Positions 1 to 7,318 of a stretch of 7,318 bases of DNA are shown piece by piece. A program made the translations under genes and the position numbers. The notes under the pieces are model-generated. The model did no database searches. It saw only the letters and a program-made list of their open reading frames with translations, and had not been told where the DNA came from. Numbering within the stretch: position 1 is the first letter of the stretch; each line of letters opens with the position of its first letter. The stretch comes from MB1-2 sp046566065 (GTDB lineage Bacteria > Actinomycetota > CADDZG01 > WHSQ01), in the NCBI GenBank assembly GCA_046566065.1, contig JBKHXK010000061.1, positions 1 to 7,318 of the forward strand, given 5' to 3'.

Positions 1-37
1 CCTTGCCCCCCGTTGGGTCCCGGCCCCTTAACCGTTC

Positions 38-79
38 TGGGTTAACTCAAGCACGCTGGAGCGTGCTCCAGTTAACCCA
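38..79. repeat. Long imperfect inverted repeat upstream of rsgA
   Basis: The outer arms are T+GGGTTAACT (38-47) and AGTTAACCC+A (70-79). A 2x2 mismatch (CA/CC) follows, then a perfect 7-bp inner stem AGCACGC (50-56) / GCGTGCT (61-67) closed by the loop TGGA. In total 17 of 19 possible pairs form. A third TTAACC at 28-33 could instead pair with GGTTAA at 40-45, giving a competing fold. No T-run follows on either strand, so a classical intrinsic terminator is not supported. It could be a protein-binding dyad, the end of an upstream transcript, or a dispersed chromosomal repeat. The structure is seen directly; its function is unknown. Confidence 0.75.
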
Positions 80-103
80 AAAGGGTGGGGTGGGTTCTCC
101 AGC

Positions 104-118
104 AAGACGCTACGTCTT
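104..118. repeat. Small perfect hairpin in the rsgA leader
   Basis: AAGACG (104-109) and CGTCTT (113-118) pair perfectly around a CTA loop, about 50 bases before the rsgA start codon. It would form a small stem in any leader transcript. Six pairs around a three-base loop can occur by chance in GC-rich DNA, so function is not claimed. Confidence 0.4.
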
Positions 119-157
119 CGGCGCGCCTTTCCGCGCGTCCTTCCACCTTTCACGATC

Positions 158-162
158 GGAGA
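158..162 (+). promoter_or_regulatory. Ribosome binding site of rsgA
   Basis: GGAGA lies five bases before the TTG at 168-170. It decides the start: the reading frame is open back to position 3, but the family-like N-terminus (G-W-D ... F) begins only after this TTG, and the upstream residues look like translated leader DNA. Confidence 0.7.
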
Positions 163-167
163 ACACA

Positions 168-1247
168 TTGACACGAAGCATCACTTTGGGGTCCCTCGGA
201 TGGGACGCCGCACGCGCACGGAGCTTCACCGAGCACGCCGCCGCCGGACTTGCGCCGGGCCGGGTTGCCACGCAGCACAAAGGTTCATACGTCGTACTGG
301 CGGAAGCGGGAGAGCTATCCGCCGAGGTCACAGGACGGATGCGCTACGACGCAGCGGACCCGACCGCACTTCCCGTGGTCGGTGACTGGGTCGCGCTCGA
401 CGTTCGTCCCCATGAGGGAGCCGCAACGATCCGGGCGGTCTTGGAGCGCAGAACGAAGTTCTCTCGGAAGGTCGCGGGGGACGAATCCGAAGAACAGTTG
501 TTGTCGGCCAACATCGACGTGACCTTCATCGTGTCCAGTCTGAACGAAGACCTGAACGTGCGACGGCTCGAGAGGTACCTCACGATGGCATATGAGAACG
601 GAGCTCTGCCGGTCATCGTTCTCACCAAGGCCGATCTCTACGACGACCCCTCCGCGGCCCTCGAGGACGTCGCCGCGGTAGCTATCGGTACGCCGATCCA
701 CATCGTCAGCGCGATCACCGGCGAGGGCTTCGACGAGCTGCTCCCCTACCTCGACGGGAACAAGACCGTGACACTCCTCGGCTCTTCGGGGGTCGGGAAG
801 TCGACGCTGATCAACCACCTCGCGGGAGAGGAACTGATGGCGGTCCAGGAGGTGCGCGAAGACGACGCCAAGGGACGCCACACGACGACCAGGCGCCAAC
901 TCGTGGTCCTGCCCGCCGGCGGCGTGATCATCGACACCCCGGGGATGCGCGAGCTGCAGCTGTGGGAAGCGAGCGATGGGCTCAAAGGGTCGTTCCAGGA
1001 CGTCGAAGCCTTGGCGGCTCAGTGCCGCTTCCGCGACTGCACCCATCGGGGCGAGCCCGGCTGCGCGGTCCGAGACGCCGTCGCGTCGGGGACGCTTCCG
1101 ACAGCACGCCTCGAGAGCTTCAACAAGCTGCAGCGCGAGCTACTCCACCTGGCCCGCAAGCGGGACCAGAGGCTCGCTCAGGAGGAGACGCGCAAGTGGA
1201 AGGTCCGCCACAAGGCCATGCGCAAGACCAAGTCCCCGAAAGTGTGA
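168..1247 (+). CDS. rsgA: Ribosome small subunit-dependent GTPase A (RsgA/YjeQ)
   Basis: RsgA is a cytoplasmic GTPase that binds the immature 30S subunit late in assembly and is released on GTP hydrolysis. From the TTG the protein has 359 residues, normal for the family. An N-terminal OB-fold-like region covers about residues 30-110. The GTPase motifs follow in circularly permuted order: G4 TKAD (153-156), G5 SAI (181-183), G1 GSSGVGKST (205-213), G2 GRHTT (236-240) and G3 DTPGMR (256-261). A C-terminal zinc site follows with C286, C291, H293 and C299 in the usual C-x4-C-x-H-x5-C spacing. The tail is lysine/arginine-rich (from about 326), suiting rRNA contact. The frame stays open upstream to position 3, but the Shine-Dalgarno at 158-162 and family length support TTG 168. 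It is convergent with glgP and functionally unrelated to the glycogen genes. Identity is near certain; the exact start is likely. Confidence 0.95.
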   Translation: MTRSITLGSLGWDAARARSFTEHAAAGLAPGRVATQHKGSYVVLAEAGELSAEVTGRMRYDAADPTALPVVGDWVALDVRPHEGAATIRAVLERRTKFSRKVAGDESEEQLLSANIDVTFIVSSLNEDLNVRRLERYLTMAYENGALPVIVLTKADLYDDPSAALEDVAAVAIGTPIHIVSAITGEGFDELLPYLDGNKTVTLLGSSGVGKSTLINHLAGEELMAVQEVREDDAKGRHTTTRRQLVVLPAGGVIIDTPGMRELQLWEASDGLKGSFQDVEALAAQCRFRDCTHRGEPGCAVRDAVASGTLPTARLESFNKLQRELLHLARKRDQRLAQEETRKWKVRHKAMRKTKSPKV

Positions 1248-1251
1248 GCCG

Positions 1252-1298
1252 CGCTTTGGCACTCGTAGCCCGTTGGGCGGGCTCTCCTTACCAAAGCG
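1252..1298. terminator. Nested inverted repeat between convergent genes, likely bidirectional terminator
   Basis: The outer arms CGCTTTGG (1252-1259) and CCAAAGCG (1291-1298) are perfectly complementary. Within them AGCCCG (1267-1272) pairs with CGGGCT (1278-1283) around TTGGG. It begins four bases after the rsgA stop and lies 31 bases beyond the glgP stop, so it can fold in transcripts from either side. There is no U-tract, which fits GC-rich actinobacterial terminators but leaves termination inferred rather than shown. Confidence 0.6.
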
Positions 1299-1329
1299 AG
1301 GGTCGGAGCAGAGGGGGCCGCGGGCAGGG

Positions 1330-3879
1330 CTAGGCCCAGACGACCAGGCCCATGTCCATCTCGTTCGAGAGGTCCTGGTGGCTGGGGACGACCCGCACGG
1401 CGAAGCCGTAGAGGCCGGGCGAGCCGCTGGTGAACTCGCCGCGGTAGGAGCAGGTGCCTTCGGTGCAGTGGTCGGGCTTCATCTCGACGAGGGCCGGCTC
1501 GACCAGCTCTCCGTTGGCGCCCACGCTGCCGTGAGCCAGCTGCACCGCGATGTCCTCGGTCTGCAAACGCCCGAGCCGCACCGTGGCGGTGATCTGGCGC
1601 GTCTCGCCGAGGTCCGCGGCCTGGACATCACCCTCGACGTCGATCACTCGAACGTCCTCCCACGCATCCCGGACGCGCGCCTTCCACCGAGCAAGCTCCC
1701 GCGCTCGCTCGAACGAGCCGGTGGTCATGATCTGGGTCTGGCGCGCTGCGGGCTCGTAGAGATCCGTGACGTAGTCCCGGACCATCCGATCGGCTGTGAC
1801 CGCCGCTCCGAGCGAAGAGATCGACGCCTTCATCCGCTCGATCCAGCGGCGCGGGACCGGGCCTTCAGGCCGGTCGTAGAAACGTGTGACGATCTCGCGC
1901 TCCAGGAGGTCGTAGAGAGCGCTGGCTTCGATCCGGTCCTGTAGGTCGTGGTCGAGGTAGGTCTCGATCGTGCCGATCGCCCAGCCGTTCTCGCCGTTGT
2001 AGCACTCGTCCCACCAGCCATCGAGGACCGAGCAGTTGAGTGCGCCGTTGAGAGCCGCCTTCATCCCACTGGTGCCGCACGCTTCGAGGGGACGGCGGGG
2101 ATTGTTCAGCCACACGTCGGCTCCCTGGCACAGGATCCGCGCTATCTCCATGTCGTAGTCCTCAATGAAGGCGAAGCGATCACGAACCTCGGGGTCGGCC
2201 GAGAAGTGAACGAGTTGCTGGATCATCTCCTTGCCGCCGTCGTCTAGCGGGTGGGCCTTTCCGGCGATCACTACCTGCACGGGGCGGTCGCTGCCCAGCA
2301 GCAGACGCTTCAGGCGCTCCACATCGCTGAGGAGCAGGGTGCCTCTCTTGTACTGCGCGAACCGGCGCGCGAAGCCGATCGTGAGAACGCCCGGATCGAA
2401 GACCTCCTCGGTCCAACCGAGCTCCCCTTCCGAGATGCCTCGATGCAGAAGCTGGCGACGCAGGCGGTCGCGCACCATATAGACGAGGCGCTCGCGGGCC
2501 CTCTCTCGCGCTCTCCAAAGCTCCGCGTCCGGAACCTCCACGATCTTGTCCCAGCGCCCTCCCGTCTCGGTCCAGCCCGGCGCGAGTCGACGATCGAGGA
2601 CCTCCCGGATCTCCGGGCCGAGCCACGTCGAGGTGTGGACACCGTTGGTGATGGATCCGATCGGAGCCTCGTCCTCCGGCACATCGGGCCACAGCTGGCT
2701 GAAGATGCCCCGGGAGACGTGACCGTGGAGTTTGCTCACGGCGTTGGCGCGGCTCGCAAGGCGCAGACCCATCACGGCCATGTTGAAGCTCTCGTAGGCG
2801 CCGTTATCGGTCGCCGGGGGCCCCGCATTGCCCAGCTCCATCAGACGCTCGAACGAGACCTCACACTCTTTGACGAATGAAGAGAAGTAGCGATCCATCA
2901 GGTCCACGTCGTAGACGTCGATCCCCGCGGGAACCGGCGTATGCGTGGTGAACACCGTGGCGGAACGAACGGCTTCGAGCGCCTCGTCGAAGTTCATCAC
3001 CCCGGACAGCACGAGCCGGCGGATGCGCTCTAGTCCCAGGAAGCCCGCGTGGCCCTCGTTCGAGTGAAAGACGTCGCAAGCGAACCCCGCTGCCTCGAGA
3101 GCGCGCACGCCGCCGATACCCAGCAGGATCTCCTGCTTGAGCCGGTGCTCGGTCCCCCCGCCGTAGAGGCGATCGGTGATCTCGCGCTCCTCTTCGTCGT
3201 TCTCTTCTACGCCGCAATCCATGAGGAGCAACGGGATCCTGCCCACCTGAGCGCACCACAGCTGAGCCACGCATCGCACGCCGGCGAGGTCGACATCGAT
3301 CTTCAGCGGATGACCGTCGTCGCCGGTAAGCAGCGTGAGGGGCATCGCGTGGGGGTCTAGCTCCGGGTAGCGCTCCTGCTGCCACCCGTCGGCGTTCAGA
3401 TGCTGACGGAAGTAGCCCTGCCGATAGAGCAAGCCGACGCCCACCAAGGGGACGCCGAGGTCGCTAGCGGCTTTGAGGTGATCGCCTGCCAGAACGCCGA
3501 GGCCCCCTGAATAGATCGGAAGCGCCTCGCTCACTCCGAACTCCGGCGAGAAGTACGCGACCCGGCGGAGTGGCGAATCCTTGCGGTTCTGGAACCAGCG
3601 GGGCTCCTGCAGATACCCCTGCAGATCCTCGTCGACGTTGGCAAGGAATGCCATGAAGGGACCGTCCTCGGCCAGCTGCTCGAACCGCTCCTTCGAGATC
3701 AGGCCGAGCATGACGACGGGATCGTGGCCCGCTTGCTCCCAGGCGTCCGCATCGATCCAGCGGAAGAGGTCGATCGCCTTCGGATCCCAGCTCCAACGAA
3801 GGTTGGTGGCTATGGACGAGATAACGCCCAGCGACTCCGGGAGGGCAGCCCTGACGGCGAAGCTACGAAGCGCTTTCAT
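1330..3879 (-). CDS. glgP: Alpha-glucan (glycogen) phosphorylase, long form with N-terminal DUF3417-type domain
   Basis: GlgP is a cytoplasmic PLP enzyme that phosphorolyses alpha-1,4-glucan ends to glucose 1-phosphate. At 849 residues it matches the long actinobacterial/Thermus-type form. Residues 1 to about 100 form the DUF3417-like domain (NLRWSWDP at 26-33). The glycogen phosphorylase core follows: SPEFG (111-115), YSGGLGVLAGDHLK (123-136), HSNEGHAG (272-279), TNGVHTSTW (411-419), RRFAQYKR (505-512) and GKAHP (540-544). The PLP lysine is probably K607 in GTSGMKAALNG (602-612). A beta-rich C-terminal region (about 740-849) completes the protein. The ATG fits the family N-terminus, but no Shine-Dalgarno precedes it. 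It diverges from glgE across 136 bases, as in known GlgE-pathway loci, so it probably recycles the polymer GlgE builds. Such enzymes may also act on shorter maltodextrins; substrate preference cannot be read here. Confidence 0.95.
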   Translation of the reverse strand: MKALRSFAVRAALPESLGVISSIATNLRWSWDPKAIDLFRWIDADAWEQAGHDPVVMLGLISKERFEQLAEDGPFMAFLANVDEDLQGYLQEPRWFQNRKDSPLRRVAYFSPEFGVSEALPIYSGGLGVLAGDHLKAASDLGVPLVGVGLLYRQGYFRQHLNADGWQQERYPELDPHAMPLTLLTGDDGHPLKIDVDLAGVRCVAQLWCAQVGRIPLLLMDCGVEENDEEEREITDRLYGGGTEHRLKQEILLGIGGVRALEAAGFACDVFHSNEGHAGFLGLERIRRLVLSGVMNFDEALEAVRSATVFTTHTPVPAGIDVYDVDLMDRYFSSFVKECEVSFERLMELGNAGPPATDNGAYESFNMAVMGLRLASRANAVSKLHGHVSRGIFSQLWPDVPEDEAPIGSITNGVHTSTWLGPEIREVLDRRLAPGWTETGGRWDKIVEVPDAELWRARERARERLVYMVRDRLRRQLLHRGISEGELGWTEEVFDPGVLTIGFARRFAQYKRGTLLLSDVERLKRLLLGSDRPVQVVIAGKAHPLDDGGKEMIQQLVHFSADPEVRDRFAFIEDYDMEIARILCQGADVWLNNPRRPLEACGTSGMKAALNGALNCSVLDGWWDECYNGENGWAIGTIETYLDHDLQDRIEASALYDLLEREIVTRFYDRPEGPVPRRWIERMKASISSLGAAVTADRMVRDYVTDLYEPAARQTQIMTTGSFERARELARWKARVRDAWEDVRVIDVEGDVQAADLGETRQITATVRLGRLQTEDIAVQLAHGSVGANGELVEPALVEMKPDHCTEGTCSYRGEFTSGSPGLYGFAVRVVPSHQDLSNEMDMGLVVWA

Positions 3880-3883
3880 CGGG

Positions 3884-3896
3884 GTAAGAGTCTCAC
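3884..3896. repeat. Imperfect dyad just upstream of the glgP start
   Basis: GTAAGA (3884-3889), one central base, then TCTCAC (3891-3896) form a dyad with one mismatch per arm (GTRAGA-N-TCTYAC). It starts four bases upstream of the glgP ATG and occupies the place where a Shine-Dalgarno would normally sit. It could be an operator. Its short length means chance is possible. Confidence 0.35.
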
Positions 3897-3944
3897 AACG
3901 CGCCAGGTCAGTCAGCCGGGTTTGGGTGGATCCCCGACGCAGCG

Positions 3945-3958
3945 CGGCCCGGGGGCCG
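3945..3958. repeat. GC-only palindrome in the divergent spacer
   Basis: CGGCCC (3945-3950) and GGGCCG (3953-3958) are perfectly complementary around GG, near the middle of the glgP/glgE spacer. It may be a regulator site or a transcript hairpin. In GC-rich DNA it may equally be chance. Confidence 0.35.
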
Positions 3959-4001
3959 GAGTGCCTCTCGCGTTAGGTTGGAACGAGCTACGACACCAGC
4001 T

Positions 4002-4006
4002 GGGAG
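4002..4006 (+). promoter_or_regulatory. Ribosome binding site of glgE
   Basis: GGGAG lies nine bases before the TTG at 4016-4018. An in-frame TGA at 4007-4009 rules out any earlier start in this frame, so this site plus the stop fix the start to TTG 4016 or a later codon. A nearby ATG at 4009-4011 is out of frame. Confidence 0.7.
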
Positions 4007-4015
4007 TGATGTTTC

Positions 4016-5977
4016 TTGAGAAACGACCTGAAGCGCGGTCACGTGATCGTGGAGCGCATCCGTCCTCAGGTGGACTGCGGACGCTACCGGGCCAAAGCCA
4101 TAGCGAGCGACCGCGTCCGGATCTCGGCCGACATCTTCAGAGACGGGCCCGCTCTGCTGAAAGCCGTCGTCCGGTTCAAGGGGCCGAACGACGCGAAGTG
4201 GCAGGAGGCTTCGCTGACCCATGTGGGCAACGACCGTTGGGAGGGAACGTTCAGTCCGACCGACCTCGGCCGCTACCAGTATGCGATCGAAGCCTGGACC
4301 GATCACTTCGGAACGTGGCGACGCGACTTCTTGAAGAGGGTCGACGCGCGCCAGGAGGTGTCGCTAGAGCTGGAAGAGGGCGCACGCCTGATCGAATCCC
4401 GGCTGAAGGCCGTGGCGGCCTCCGAACGCAAGATCCTCAAGGCCGCGATCGACGCGATCCGCAGCGCCACCGGGGACGCACGAGAGCCCGATGACGCTCG
4501 CATCGTTGCCGCCCTGGATGAAGAGGTGGCTGCGGTCATGGACCGCAACAGCGATCGTTCCGGTGCAACGGTCTCGAAGCCCGCTCTCGAACTCACCGTA
4601 GAGCGCGAGCGCGCTCGCTTCGGGGCCTGGTACGAGATGTTCCCCCGGTCCACCGGCCGGAAGGGCAAGCACGGCACCTTCAAGACCGCGGCCAAGGCGC
4701 TCGATCGGGTGGCCGAGATGGGCTTCGACGTCGTCTATCTGCCCCCGATCCATCCGATCGGTGAGACGAACCGCAAGGGCAAGAACAACACCCTGAAGGC
4801 GGGTGTCGACGATGTCGGCAGCCCCTGGGCGATCGGGTCGGCAGCTGGAGGCCATAAGGACGTGCACCCCGAGCTGGGGACCCTCGCCGACTTCGATGCA
4901 TTCGTCGCCGCTGCGGAGCGGCTCGGGCTCGAGGTGGCCCTCGACTTCGCCATCCAGTGCGCGCCCGACCATCCCTGGGTCAAGGAGCATCCCGACTGGT
5001 TCCACATCCTGCCGGACGGATCCATCCGCTACGCCGAGAACCCTCCGAAGAAGTACCAGGACATCTACCCGGTCAACTTCGACACGCCCGATCGCGAAGG
5101 GCTCTGGACCGAGCTGAAGGGCGTACTGGACCACTGGATCTCGCACGGGGTGAAGATCTTCCGGGTCGACAACCCGCACACGAAGGCGCTGCCGTTCTGG
5201 GAGTGGGTCATCAACGCGATCCAGGCTGAGCACCCCGACGTCATCTTCCTGTCGGAGGCATTCACCCGTCCCAAGGTCATGCAGTCGCTGGCCAAGGCAG
5301 GCTTCACGCAGTCCTACACGTACTTCACCTGGCGGAACCACAAGGCCGAGATCATGGAGTACATGGAGGAGCTCACCCGGACCGAGATGGCCGACTACTT
5401 CCGGCCGAACTTCTTCGCCAACACCCCGGACATCCTTCACGAGTACCTGCAGACGGGCGGCCCGCCGGCCTTCAAGATCCGCCTCGTGCTCGCATCGCTC
5501 CTCTCGCCTAGCTACGGCATCTACTCGGGCTACGAGCTCTTCGAGAACGTCCCCGTCAAGGTCGGAAGCGAGGAGTACCTGGACTCCGAGAAGTACGAGA
5601 TCAAGAACCGGGATTGGGAAGCGTCGGAGAACCTCACCGGATACATCACGCGTCTGAACGACATACGCAAGAAGAACCCCGTCCTGTCAGAGCTGACCAA
5701 CCTCGACTTCCACCACGTCGACAAGGAGCACCTGCTCGCGTTCTCCAAGAGCGCGCCGGGACACGACTCGATCCTGGTGGTGGTGAACCTGAACCCGTAC
5801 CACTGGGAAGAGGGCATGGTGCATCTCGACAACGAGTCTCTGGGGCTCGACGCCGGCCAGACCTTCGAGGTCCACGACCTTCTGACCGACACGACCTACA
5901 TGTGGAGCACGTCGCCGAACTACGTGCGGCTGGATCCGCTGTTCGAACCCGCTCACGTCTTCCAGGTCCGGGCCTAA
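4016..5977 (+). CDS. glgE: Alpha-1,4-glucan:maltose-1-phosphate maltosyltransferase GlgE
   Basis: GlgE is a GH13 enzyme that transfers maltosyl units from maltose 1-phosphate to the non-reducing end of alpha-1,4-glucans, the polymerising step of the GlgE pathway. The 653-residue length is near the family norm. An N-terminal beta domain (about 8-110; VDCGRYRAK at 19-27) is followed by a charged helical segment (about 115-195). The catalytic barrel starts at RFGAWYEMFPRSTG (201-214) and includes YLPPIHPIG (241-249) and ENPPKKYQDIYP (341-352). By family alignment the nucleophile is D385 in FRVDNPHTK, the acid/base E414 in LSEAF, and the third carboxylate D472 in NTPDIL. A C-terminal beta domain (about 560-653) follows. 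VDNPHTK and ENPPKKYQDIYP separate GlgE from ordinary amylases. It is first gene of an apparent operon with treS. Identity is very secure; the TTG start is well supported. Confidence 0.96.
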   Translation: MRNDLKRGHVIVERIRPQVDCGRYRAKAIASDRVRISADIFRDGPALLKAVVRFKGPNDAKWQEASLTHVGNDRWEGTFSPTDLGRYQYAIEAWTDHFGTWRRDFLKRVDARQEVSLELEEGARLIESRLKAVAASERKILKAAIDAIRSATGDAREPDDARIVAALDEEVAAVMDRNSDRSGATVSKPALELTVERERARFGAWYEMFPRSTGRKGKHGTFKTAAKALDRVAEMGFDVVYLPPIHPIGETNRKGKNNTLKAGVDDVGSPWAIGSAAGGHKDVHPELGTLADFDAFVAAAERLGLEVALDFAIQCAPDHPWVKEHPDWFHILPDGSIRYAENPPKKYQDIYPVNFDTPDREGLWTELKGVLDHWISHGVKIFRVDNPHTKALPFWEWVINAIQAEHPDVIFLSEAFTRPKVMQSLAKAGFTQSYTYFTWRNHKAEIMEYMEELTRTEMADYFRPNFFANTPDILHEYLQTGGPPAFKIRLVLASLLSPSYGIYSGYELFENVPVKVGSEEYLDSEKYEIKNRDWEASENLTGYITRLNDIRKKNPVLSELTNLDFHHVDKEHLLAFSKSAPGHDSILVVVNLNPYHWEEGMVHLDNESLGLDAGQTFEVHDLLTDTTYMWSTSPNYVRLDPLFEPAHVFQVRA

Positions 5978-5978
5978 C

Positions 5979-7318
<1,340 letters not shown>

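Larger units (their letters stand above)
3880..4015. promoter_or_regulatory. Divergent glgP/glgE promoter region
   Basis: This 136-base spacer must hold the 5' control regions of both glgP (leftward) and glgE (rightward), unless either is transcribed from further away. I see no convincing -35/-10 pair for either direction; TAGGTT at 3974-3979 fits only a loose -10 pattern. Two dyads stand out: one beside the glgP start (3884-3896) and a GC-only palindrome (3945-3958). No ORF of note lies inside. The promoter role is inferred from the arrangement, not from recognised boxes. Confidence 0.6.

Noticed and set aside
3..167. N-terminal extension of RsgA from a TTG at position 3
   Set aside because: The extra 55 codons overlap the inverted repeat, resemble no part of the RsgA family, and have no SD. 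The TTG at 168 has a good SD and gives the usual length.
1300..1329. Possible G-quadruplex downstream of the convergent terminator
   Set aside because: Four G-tracts exist, but the first loop is ten bases and the others uneven, below usual criteria, so it is not reported as a feature.
976..1944. Open 322-codon plus-strand frame running from rsgA into the antisense of glgP
   Set aside because: It overlaps the end of rsgA in another frame and then opposes glgP. Its composition (Arg/Ala/Gly/Pro-rich, no motif) is that of a GC-rich shadow frame.
3974..4013. Sigma-factor promoter candidates in front of glgE (TAGGTT as -10; GGAAC...GTT as an ECF-type pair)
   Set aside because: TAGGTT has no -35 partner at a proper distance, and the GTT of the second pair lies downstream of the SD, too close to the start codon.
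4364..5440. Long minus-strand frame of 358 codons inside glgE
   Set aside because: It lies wholly antisense to strongly conserved GlgE motifs and has no recognisable domain. The openness follows from the third-position GC bias.

Overview
This GC-rich window, with strong G/C preference at third codon positions, looks like ordinary chromosome from an actinomycete-type bacterium (Actinomycetota), possibly a deep-branching or uncultured lineage. The main reason is the block glgP (minus strand) diverging from glgE-treS (plus strand). From memory, this is the core of the GlgE-pathway glycogen locus of Streptomyces, and Mycobacterium also has glgP divergent from glgE. I see no transposase, integrase, phage gene, tRNA, rRNA or CRISPR array. 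Four genes fill nearly all of the sequence and no gene-free stretch exceeds 300 bases.

Layout: (1) positions 1-167 are a non-coding leader with a striking 42-base inverted repeat, a small hairpin and a G-tract cluster. (2) Positions 168-1247 (+) encode RsgA, the circularly permuted GTPase of 30S subunit maturation, starting at a TTG. (3) Positions 1248-1329 separate convergent genes and hold a nested inverted repeat likely to act as a terminator. (4) Positions 1330-3879 (-) encode a long-form alpha-glucan phosphorylase, GlgP. (5) Positions 3880-4015 are a 136-base divergent intergenic region with two dyads. (6) Positions 4016-5977 (+) encode GlgE, the maltose-1-phosphate maltosyltransferase. 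(7) Position 5979 to the window end (+) encodes trehalose synthase TreS, cut off after 446 codons.

How the genes fit together: TreS interconverts trehalose and maltose. A maltokinase (Pep2/Mak, not in the window but expected downstream) would make maltose 1-phosphate, and GlgE adds its maltosyl unit to an alpha-1,4-glucan. GlgP removes glucose from the same polymer as glucose 1-phosphate. The divergent spacer therefore separates a polymer-building operon from a polymer-degrading gene and is the obvious place for joint regulation. RsgA is functionally unrelated.

I found no previously undescribed system. The points most worth a second look are the inverted repeat upstream of rsgA, the TTG starts of all three plus-strand genes, the ATG of glgP without a Shine-Dalgarno sequence but with a dyad just upstream, and the one-base glgE/treS junction.
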